49,460 bases of DNA, from the NCBI GenBank assembly GCA_039815365.1, contig JBCBZK010000007.1, positions 1-49,460 on the forward strand, written 5' to 3'. Source of the DNA: CALBPI01 sp039815365. GTDB taxonomy: Bacteria; Pseudomonadota; Gammaproteobacteria; Steroidobacterales; Woeseiaceae. The notes under the pieces are model-generated. The model did no database searches, was not told the DNA's origin, and saw only the letters and a list, made by a program, of their open reading frames with translations. The position numbers and the translations under genes are program-made. Positions 9,069 through 16,066 of this stretch are shown piece after piece. Positions within the stretch are counted from its first letter, which is position 1. The number at the start of each line of letters is the position of its first letter.

Positions 9069-10022
9069 TCAGTATTTGTCGGAAAGCCAATTGATGAGCA
9101 GTGTATTGACCGTGTCAGGGTGTTCGACTTGCGTCCAATGACTGCAGTTGCTGATCATATGTACTTGCAGCTCGTCAACATAGTCACGCATAGCGTCGAT
9201 ATGCGCGGGCGCGATCAGAATGTCGTCCACAGCGCCGATGAATTGTGTCGGCACGCGCACGCGCTGCTCAACATCGGCCGTTTCTCGCCAGTTATCGCTC
9301 CAGTTGCGATACCAGTTGATCGGTCCGGTAAAACCACCTGCACTGAACGCGTCGACATAGATTTTGAGTGTGTCATCGTCAAACAAAGGCGTGCCCGGAA
9401 GCGTTGGTTTACGCATTTCCCGGAGCATGCTGAACGCTTGCTGCTGACCGGGCGGTAGCCGTTCTACGTCGGCTCGCGTCGTAGGTAGCCGGCGGTACAT
9501 TGCGCGCAGATACCGTTCGGGCTCGGCATCAAATGCGCGGTCGGCTTCGTCCGAGTCCTGAAAGTTGACGATATAAAAATCATCGCCCAGCACCTGTCGC
9601 GCCATGACCATAGGGTCAATCTCGCGGCGTGGCGCGAAGGGAATGTTGAGCGCTGTGTAGTTCGCCATCCTGCGCGGTTGCAGCAGCGCCATTTGCCACA
9701 GCATCAGCGCACCCCAGTCGTGCCCGACGAATGCGGCTTGCTCATAACCAAAATGGTCGAGCAGGCCGGTCATATCTCCGATCAGCTTGAAGACACTGTA
9801 ATCGCTGACTTTTTCAGGTTTGTCGCTACTGCCATAGCCGCGCATGTCAGGTGCGATAACGCGATAGCCGGCATCCGCGAGCGCTTGAATCTGGTAGCGC
9901 CACGTATAGGCCAGGTCTGGATAACCATGGCAAAAAACGACGGGTGGGCCGTCTCCGGCGATGTGGACGGCAAGGTGCACGTCGCCGCAATCGATCCGCT
10001 GTGGTTTCGGGAACGTCTTCAT
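9069..10022 (-). CDS. Alpha/beta hydrolase, epoxide-hydrolase-like
   Basis: A 317-residue alpha/beta-hydrolase. The oxyanion-hole motif HGYPDLAYTWRYQ lies near residues 34-46, followed by APDMRGYGSSDKP. The nucleophile elbow GHDWGALM (about 100-107) has Asp rather than Ser, as in epoxide hydrolases and haloalkane dehalogenases. The catalytic His is in NCSHWTQVEHP near the C-terminus, and Asp of the charge relay is probably in GAVDDIL. A cap domain with conserved Tyr residues (for example NWYRNW) supports an epoxide-hydrolase assignment over dehalogenase, but the substrate is not determinable. It is divergent from ileS, with 191 bp between their starts. Confidence 0.9.
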   Translation of the reverse strand: MKTFPKPQRIDCGDVHLAVHIAGDGPPVVFCHGYPDLAYTWRYQIQALADAGYRVIAPDMRGYGSSDKPEKVSDYSVFKLIGDMTGLLDHFGYEQAAFVGHDWGALMLWQMALLQPRRMANYTALNIPFAPRREIDPMVMARQVLGDDFYIVNFQDSDEADRAFDAEPERYLRAMYRRLPTTRADVERLPPGQQQAFSMLREMRKPTLPGTPLFDDDTLKIYVDAFSAGGFTGPINWYRNWSDNWRETADVEQRVRVPTQFIGAVDDILIAPAHIDAMRDYVDELQVHMISNCSHWTQVEHPDTVNTLLINWLSDKY

Positions 10023-10058
10023 CGTTCCCAGTATCCCATGCGCGATGGCTTTTGTGTC

Positions 10059-10086
10059 TTGCGTTTTGTACTGCCAGACGTATGAT
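10059..10086 (+). promoter_or_regulatory. Candidate promoter for ileS
   Basis: A -35-like TTGCGT (10059-10064) and a good -10 TATGAT (10081-10086, 5 of 6 to consensus) are separated by 16 bp, in the divergent gap ahead of ileS. Transcription would begin near 10093 and leave a leader of about 120 nt. The -35 is weak, so this is only a reasonable guess. Confidence 0.35.
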
Positions 10087-10119
10087 TTTGTGGAAACGAG
10101 CGGCGCGTACGCCGTTCAT

Positions 10120-10189
10120 CCGCGTCACGACGCGGTTTGTGGTGAACCATACACTTGCCTCTGGCGCCGCTGGTGCCCGAGGTTTTTTT
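10120..10189 (+). promoter_or_regulatory. Structured ileS leader with a terminator-like hairpin
   Basis: Two inverted repeats lie in the leader ahead of ileS. The first is a perfect 6-bp stem (CCGCGT/ACGCGG) with a 4-nt loop at 10120-10135. The second, at 10158-10182, pairs CCTC with GAGG and GGC with GCC across one mismatch, and is followed directly by seven Ts (10183-10189). That layout resembles an intrinsic terminator, 24 nt before the ileS start codon. Since the upstream gene is divergent, it would act inside the ileS transcript, as in attenuation. No T-box motif was recognised. Confidence 0.35.
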
Positions 10190-10213
10190 GCACGGATAGG
10201 TTGAGAGCAGGAA

Positions 10214-13200
10214 ATGACGTTTGACCCAGTAACAGGGCGCTATGATGGACCGGCGCTGGAACAAAGCGTGCTTGAGTTCTGGCGCGAGCAGGACGTGTTC
10301 GCAAAAACCTTGGAAGGCGCAGAGGGCAAACCGCGGTTTTCGTTCAACGAGGGACCGCCGACGGCGAACGGCAAGCCGGGTATTCACCATGTGCTTGCCA
10401 GAACATTCAAGGACGTATTTCCGCGTTACAAAACGATGCAGGGCTATCACGTGCCGCGTAAAGCGGGCTGGGATACGCACGGCCTGCCCGTAGAGCACGA
10501 GATCGAAAAGGCGATTGGCATTTTCGACAAAAGCGAGATTGAAGCGAAAGTCGGCGTGGCTGAATTCACGCGCCAGTGTCGCGAATCAGTCATGCGCTAT
10601 ATCGGCGACTGGGAGCAGATGACCGAACGCATGGGGTTCTGGGTGAACCTCGATGATGCGTATTACACGCTCAACAATGACTACATCGAGTCTGTCTGGA
10701 ATCTGCTCCAACGCATCTGGGACAAAGACCTTATTTATCGCGGGTACAAAGTTGTGCCTTACGATCCTCGTATCGGCGCAACACTGTCATCGCACGAACT
10801 GGCGCAAGGCTATCGCGAAGTGGAAGACCCGTCGGTCTTCGTGCGTTTTCGTATGGCCGACAGCGCGGACACCAGTTTTCTTGTCTGGACCACAACGCCA
10901 TGGACACTACCGTCCAACCTGGCGCTGGCAGTACACAACGACGTCGACTATGACTTCGTCAGCTTCGGCGACGAAACGCTGATCGTTGCGAGTGCTTTGC
11001 GCGAGCGTGTGTTCGGCGATAAACCCCACACAACGTTGCGCACCGTTAGGGGTGACACGTTGGTCGGCACCCGTTACCAACGCATGTTTGATTACCTCGA
11101 GGTTGATGCGCAGTGTCCGGCGTTTGAGGTGTTCCATGCCGACTTTGTGACAACAGAAGATGGCACAGGTATCGTGCATACCGCGCCTGCCTATGGGGTT
11201 GACGATCTCGCGTTGGGCCAGAAGCATGGTTTGCCCGTTGTGCATGGCGTTGGGCTGGATGGCTTGTTCGTCGACGCGGTGACGCCGGTCGCCGGCATGT
11301 TCTTCAAGGATGCGGATGCCGTACTGATCAAGTTGCTCAAAGAGAACGGCACGATGTTCCGCGCCGAGAAATATCTGCATAACTATCCGTTCGGTTGGCG
11401 CACGGGCGATCCGATCATCTACTACGCAAAGAATGCATGGTATATCCGCACCACAGCCTTCAAAGAGCGTCTCATTGAGCTCAACCAGGGCATCAACTGG
11501 GTGCCGGAAACGATTCGCGACGGACGCTTTGGCAACTGGCTGGAGAACAACGTCGATTGGGCATTGTCACGCGAACGGTTCTGGGGCACACCACTGCCAG
11601 TCTGGACCGATGGTGACGGCGACTACAAATGTATCGGCAGCGTGGCTGAGTTGAGTGCGCTGTGCGGCCGGGAGCTCGGTGAGCTGGATTTGCACCGACC
11701 TGCCGTCGACGAGATTTCCTTTGAAGCCGATGGCAAAACCTGGACACGCGTGCCAGAGGTGATCGATTGCTGGTTTGACTCAGGCGCAATGTCTTACGCG
11801 CAATGGCACTACCCGTTCGAAAACACTGAAGCGTTCGAGGCACATTTTCCGGCGGATTACATCTGTGAGGCGATTGACCAGACGCGCGGCTGGTTTTACA
11901 CGTTGCACGCGATCGCAACGTTAGTCTCCGACAGCGTCGCCTACAAAAACGTCATTTGCCTCAGCCACATTGTCGATGCCGACGGCAAGAAAATGTCGAA
12001 ATCCCAAGGCAATATCGTCAACCCGTACGACGTGTTCGATACGGTTGGCGCCGATGCGTTGCGTTGGTATTTCCTGGCGCGACTCGCACCGGATGTGCAA
12101 AAGCGTATTTCGGTCGATATCGTGGCCGAGGTCGCCAGCTCGTTCATCAACACGTTGTGGAATACCTATGCTTTCTTCGTGTTGTATGCGCGTCTGGATG
12201 ATGTGGATTTTGCCAATCGCAGCGACACGAGCGAACGTCCCGAGATCGATCGCTGGGCGATGTCGTTGTCGGAGCAAACGCTGCGTGATGTGACCGACGC
12301 GCTGGAGCGTTTTGATGCTCAGGCTGCAGGGGTCGCCATCGAGTCGTTTGTTGACCAGCTGTCAAATTGGTATGTGCGCCGCAACCGTCGCCGGTTCTGG
12401 AAATCGGATGACAACACTGACAAGCGATACGCGTACGACACGCTGTATGAGTGTTTGACCCAACTGACGCTGATGTTGGCACCTTTTGCACCCTTCATCG
12501 CCGAGCAGCTCTACCAGAATCTCATTCGCGCGGTGCACAGCGATGCGCCCGTGAGTGTACACATGGCCCAATGGCCGTCTGTGCGTGCAAACGTGATAGA
12601 TGCACCGTTGTTGACCAGCATTGCGACCGTGCAACGCATTGTCGGCCTGGGGCGTGCAGCGCGCGCGCAGAGCGGTGTGCGCACTCGCCAGCCGTTGAGT
12701 CGTTTGCTCGTGCGCACGCCAGATGCGGCCACGATGCAGGCAGTGCTTGCGCATTCCGAGCAGATTACCGATGAGCTCAACATTAAATCGATCGAGCCTG
12801 TGGCGCCCGATGACAGCCTCGTCGACTACCGGATCAAGCCAAATTTGCCGGTGGTCGGTAAAAAGTACGGAAAAGCGGTGCCGCAGATCAAGTCAGCGTT
12901 AGCGCAAGCGGACGGTGATGCGATTGCAACCGCTGTAGCCGCCGATCAAAGCTTCACAATTGAAGCCGCCGGCAACAGTTATGTCCTTGGTAAAGAAGAC
13001 GTTTTGATTGAAACGGCGTCAGCCAGCGGCTTCGCCTGCGCCGAGGGCGAAGGCTATCTCGTTGGACTCGATACCAGTCTGACCGATGCCCTTCGCGAGG
13101 AAGGTCTGGCGCGTGAGCTGATCCGTACCGTACAGGAAGCGCGTAAGCAGGCTGGGCTCGAAGTGTCCGACAGAATTGTGCTGGGTATTTCCGGAAACGC

Positions 13201-13351
13201 TGCTATTGCAGGGGTTCTGGAACGTTTTCAGCCGCTGATCATGAGCGAAACCCTGGCTAGCGAGTTCGCATTGGGCAGAACAGGTGCGTTCGAGGCGGAC
13301 GGCGCTGTTGGCGATGTGAGTTGGCAGATTGAGATATCGCGCTGCGGTTAG
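10214..13351 (+). CDS. ileS: Isoleucyl-tRNA synthetase, type 2 (IleRS2) with GIHH signature
   Basis: A 1045-residue class Ia synthetase that charges tRNA-Ile. The start ATG has GAGCAGGA upstream. The first class I signature aligns as NGKPGIHHVLA (about residues 52-61): where type 1 enzymes have HIGH, this reads GIHH (residues 56-59). The second signature is KMSKS at 593-597. The editing domain (CP1) lies between, with WTTTPWTLPSNLA and GTGIVHTAPAYG including the editing Asp of GVDD. WFDSGAMS precedes KMSKS. The long C-terminal region lacks the Cys-rich zinc module of E. coli-type IleS, as expected for the eukaryote-like type 2. It appears intact and is the only ileS in the window. Type 2 enzymes are known for natural mupirocin resistance. 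Confidence 0.97.
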   Translation: MTFDPVTGRYDGPALEQSVLEFWREQDVFAKTLEGAEGKPRFSFNEGPPTANGKPGIHHVLARTFKDVFPRYKTMQGYHVPRKAGWDTHGLPVEHEIEKAIGIFDKSEIEAKVGVAEFTRQCRESVMRYIGDWEQMTERMGFWVNLDDAYYTLNNDYIESVWNLLQRIWDKDLIYRGYKVVPYDPRIGATLSSHELAQGYREVEDPSVFVRFRMADSADTSFLVWTTTPWTLPSNLALAVHNDVDYDFVSFGDETLIVASALRERVFGDKPHTTLRTVRGDTLVGTRYQRMFDYLEVDAQCPAFEVFHADFVTTEDGTGIVHTAPAYGVDDLALGQKHGLPVVHGVGLDGLFVDAVTPVAGMFFKDADAVLIKLLKENGTMFRAEKYLHNYPFGWRTGDPIIYYAKNAWYIRTTAFKERLIELNQGINWVPETIRDGRFGNWLENNVDWALSRERFWGTPLPVWTDGDGDYKCIGSVAELSALCGRELGELDLHRPAVDEISFEADGKTWTRVPEVIDCWFDSGAMSYAQWHYPFENTEAFEAHFPADYICEAIDQTRGWFYTLHAIATLVSDSVAYKNVICLSHIVDADGKKMSKSQGNIVNPYDVFDTVGADALRWYFLARLAPDVQKRISVDIVAEVASSFINTLWNTYAFFVLYARLDDVDFANRSDTSERPEIDRWAMSLSEQTLRDVTDALERFDAQAAGVAIESFVDQLSNWYVRRNRRRFWKSDDNTDKRYAYDTLYECLTQLTLMLAPFAPFIAEQLYQNLIRAVHSDAPVSVHMAQWPSVRANVIDAPLLTSIATVQRIVGLGRAARAQSGVRTRQPLSRLLVRTPDAATMQAVLAHSEQITDELNIKSIEPVAPDDSLVDYRIKPNLPVVGKKYGKAVPQIKSALAQADGDAIATAVAADQSFTIEAAGNSYVLGKEDVLIETASASGFACAEGEGYLVGLDTSLTDALREEGLARELIRTVQEARKQAGLEVSDRIVLGISGNAAIAGVLERFQPLIMSETLASEFALGRTGAFEADGAVGDVSWQIEISRCG

Positions 13352-13419
13352 GCAGGGGGATGCTGCGTCGCCGGAGATCAATGTGATACGGCGCTTCGCA
13401 TTTGATTTCGCATCGGCGC

Positions 13420-13449
13420 TTGCGAAAGTTATCCCGCATTTGCTATAAA
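13420..13449 (+). promoter_or_regulatory. Candidate promoter for the small gene at 13595
   Basis: TTGCGA (13420-13425) and TATAAA (13444-13449, 5 of 6) are separated by 18 bp, in the gap after ileS. Transcription would begin near 13456, giving a leader of about 140 nt before the ATG at 13595. A short direct repeat, CGGCGCTT, occurs twice just upstream (about 13390 and 13414). Confidence 0.4.
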
Positions 13450-13594
13450 CGTAGGGCGAAGGGGATCTACGCGTTGCCAGTCAAACTGCCAATCTTAAAG
13501 AGCAGACGAACCGGCTATTTCAATATGAGGGATCGTTGAATAACATCGCCATGCTGACGGGTTGCTCCCTGCCGCATCGCACCGCGGAGAGACC

Positions 13595-13981
13595 ATGTCG
13601 GCTTTTAAAAGCACCTTGCACGACGCGATCGTTGTGCTCACCGGACACGAGAACGCAAAGACACGCCTGACGAATGCATGGGTTAACCTTCTGGAAACGG
13701 TGGCGGCTGATGAGCTACCTGATGGGATCCGCCAGACGTTCTTAGCAATGCGCGACAAACTCACCGCGCACCAACCTGTGAATAAAGAGCACCCGATCGT
13801 TGCGACGATTCGTAAGATGTCGCCGATGGAAGCCGCTACCTGCGCTCAGGATGTGGTACATATCTATTTGCAGGTCGTCAGTGCCGAATCGCCTGTGCAG
13901 CTGCGTCTGGTGGAAACCGCGGACCACGAGGACGACAGCGCCACTGCTGAGTCTGTCCCGGATTTTTTGACCCAACACTAA
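13595..13981 (+). CDS. Hypothetical protein, 128 residues
   Basis: I do not recognise this family. ATG at 13595 is chosen because GGAGAGA sits at 13586-13592 at good spacing; an in-frame upstream start at 13562 would add eleven residues without a ribosome site. The product is soluble, with no signal or membrane segment, and mostly helical in appearance. It has an acidic, disordered-looking tail (DHEDDSATAESVPDF). A central SPMEAATCAQDVVHIYLQV segment is amphipathic. Codon use matches the flanking genes. It stands alone between ileS and the metallopeptidase gene. Confidence 0.7.
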   Translation: MSAFKSTLHDAIVVLTGHENAKTRLTNAWVNLLETVAADELPDGIRQTFLAMRDKLTAHQPVNKEHPIVATIRKMSPMEAATCAQDVVHIYLQVVSAESPVQLRLVETADHEDDSATAESVPDFLTQH

Positions 13982-14097
13982 GCCCTTACGCATTGCTGGC
14001 GCAGTGGGCTGCTGACGTGGCGCGCTGCGGCGATAGCGCGGTCGTTTGTCTGACTATGGCACAATGGCGAGCTCCGTTATCGTTGAGAGATCCCAAC

Positions 14098-15792
14098 ATG
14101 CCTTTTAACAAGCTCGTCATACATGCGTTTGTGCTTGTACTTAGTTTTTTGCTCGCTGCCTGTGGCAAGTCTGCCGATCCGACCAGCGGCACCAAGACGG
14201 GCTCTGAAACGCCGACATCGACGGCAATCGCGGCTGAGTTTGACCTTGATCGACGGCTTGCTGACTACGCGCCGTTTACGCTCACCGCCGATTTGGCTGC
14301 GCTTGACCAGAATCAACGGCAGATGATCGTGACGCTGATCGACGCCGCCAAAATAATGGATGGTTTGTTCTGGCGTCAGGCGTTCTCTGATGATTACGCA
14401 GCCTGGCTTGCTGCGCTACCCAGTGACGCTGCACGGCGCTTTGCTGCCATCAATTACGGTCCATGGGATCGGCTCGCTGCAAACGCGCCGTGGATAGACG
14501 GCGTAGGGAGTAAACCCAAGGGTGCCAATCTGTATCCCAGCGACATGACCGCCGAAGAATTCAATGCGTCGACGCTTTCGGGCAAGCAAGGCTTGTACTC
14601 GTTGCTGCGGCGTGACGCAGACGGCGCACTGACGACGCTGCCCTATCATGTGGCCTATCAGACCGAGTTAGCGCGCGCGGCCGAACTGCTACGCGCGGCA
14701 GCTGATTTGTCCAGCGACGCCGCATTTCAGAAATACCTGTTGCTGCGCGCGGATGCGTTGCTGAGCGGTGAGTATCGCGCCAGTGATCTTGCGTGGATGG
14801 ATAGCAAGACAAGTCCGATCGACGTTGTGATTGGCCCGATCGAGACCTATGAAGACCAGCTTTTCGGCTACCGTGCGGCATTTGAAGCGTACGTTTTACT
14901 GAAAGACACGCAGTGGAGCGAGCGTCTCGCGCGCTTTTCAGCGTTTTTGCCAGAGCTGCAGCGCAACTTGCCAGTGCCCGACGCGTACAAGCAGGAATCG
15001 CCTGGCACGGACTCGGACCTGAACGCTTACGACGTGCTTTACTACGCCGGAGACAGCAATGCGGGTTCCAAGACAATCGCAATCAATCTGCCGAACGACG
15101 AAACCGTGCAGCTTGCGAAAGGGACGCGTCGGTTACAGCTCAAGAACGCCATGCGTGCCAAATTCGACAAGATTCTGGTACCGATTGCAGGCGAGCTCAT
15201 CGATCCGGAGCAACGCTCGCACATCACATTTGATGCGTTCTTTGCCAATACGATGTTCCACGAAGTCGCACATGGTCTGGGTATCAAGAATACGCTTGAC
15301 GGCGGTGGCACAGTGCGTGAGTCGTTGTTGGACGTTGCGAGCAGCATGGAAGAGGGCAAAGCCGACGTGTTGGGTCTCTTCATGATCACGCAGCTACACG
15401 CGGCCGGCGAGCTTGGTGATGTTGATCTGATGGACAACTACGTGACGTTTATGGCTAGCATCTTCCGCTCGATTCGTTTCGGCGCGACCAGCGCACACGG
15501 CAAAGCGAATATGGTGCGGTTCAACGTGTTCCTGGAGCGCGGCGCAATGGTGCGTGATGAGACGACAGGCACCTACCGGATCGACGCTGACAAGATGACC
15601 GAAGCGATGAATGCGCTGGCGCGCCAATTGTTAGTGTTACAGGGTGACGGTGACTATGAAGGTGCGAAAGCGCTCACAACCAGTCAGGGTGTGATCGGTG
15701 ATGTACTGCAGTCAGATTTGGATCGGCTGGCGAGCGAAGGCATTCCGGTAGACATCGTTTTCGAACAAGGCGTCGATGTACTTGGGCTCTAG
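14098..15792 (+). CDS. M49-like (dipeptidyl-peptidase III-like) zinc metallopeptidase lipoprotein
   Basis: A 564-residue exported protein. ATG at 14098 follows GAGAGA and gives a clean lipoprotein signal with lipobox LLAAC (Cys22). An in-frame start at 13993 would bury that signal and is rejected. The zinc motif is HEVAHGLG (His388, Glu389, His392), followed about 26 residues later by MEEGKADVLGL (Glu418/419, Asp422). This resembles the bacterial DPP III-related proteins that pair HExxH with EExxAD, rather than classical M49 with HExxGH. The acceptor is probably peptide; location periplasmic and lipid-anchored. The last nine codons (QGVDVLGL and stop) recur at 18179-18205 beyond the inserted DUF4062 gene, so this gene end may have been rebuilt by the insertion. 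Confidence 0.8.
   Translation: MPFNKLVIHAFVLVLSFLLAACGKSADPTSGTKTGSETPTSTAIAAEFDLDRRLADYAPFTLTADLAALDQNQRQMIVTLIDAAKIMDGLFWRQAFSDDYAAWLAALPSDAARRFAAINYGPWDRLAANAPWIDGVGSKPKGANLYPSDMTAEEFNASTLSGKQGLYSLLRRDADGALTTLPYHVAYQTELARAAELLRAAADLSSDAAFQKYLLLRADALLSGEYRASDLAWMDSKTSPIDVVIGPIETYEDQLFGYRAAFEAYVLLKDTQWSERLARFSAFLPELQRNLPVPDAYKQESPGTDSDLNAYDVLYYAGDSNAGSKTIAINLPNDETVQLAKGTRRLQLKNAMRAKFDKILVPIAGELIDPEQRSHITFDAFFANTMFHEVAHGLGIKNTLDGGGTVRESLLDVASSMEEGKADVLGLFMITQLHAAGELGDVDLMDNYVTFMASIFRSIRFGATSAHGKANMVRFNVFLERGAMVRDETTGTYRIDADKMTEAMNALARQLLVLQGDGDYEGAKALTTSQGVIGDVLQSDLDRLASEGIPVDIVFEQGVDVLGL
15766..15792 (+). repeat. Left copy of the gene-end direct repeat flanking the DUF4062 cassette
   Basis: These 27 bases encode QGVDVLGL and the TAG stop of the metallopeptidase. 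The right copy at 18179-18205 matches at 22 of 27 positions. The five differences are all at third codon positions and all synonymous (CAA/CAG, GTC/GTT, GAT/GAC, CTT/CTG, CTC/CTT). Confidence 0.75.
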
Positions 15793-16066
15793 GTTGAAGC
15801 ACTACGGTTGAATTGTTTGAACCGCAGATGTAGCAACTCGAATTTGACTGCTAATTCAACATGCGGGAACTTTTTTGTTTTCGACTCCGAGTAGCGACTC
15901 TGAGAGCAAATTAGTGCCCCAAAGCAAACTCGACTGTGTTATTCGGTAGCGCGTAACATAGGAACGCAGTTTCGGCTTTGCATGTAAACGTTCGGATACG
16001 CCAAACGATTTTGTTTCGTTATCTGTTGTGTCAGTTTCGGTTCGCGCGTTCCTGAGGAAGATAAAG

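Noticed and set aside
15793..15870. Possible inverted repeat GTTGAATT/AATTCAAC at the left cassette arm
   Set aside because: Only eight bases and not matched at the right end, so not accepted as a transposon terminus.
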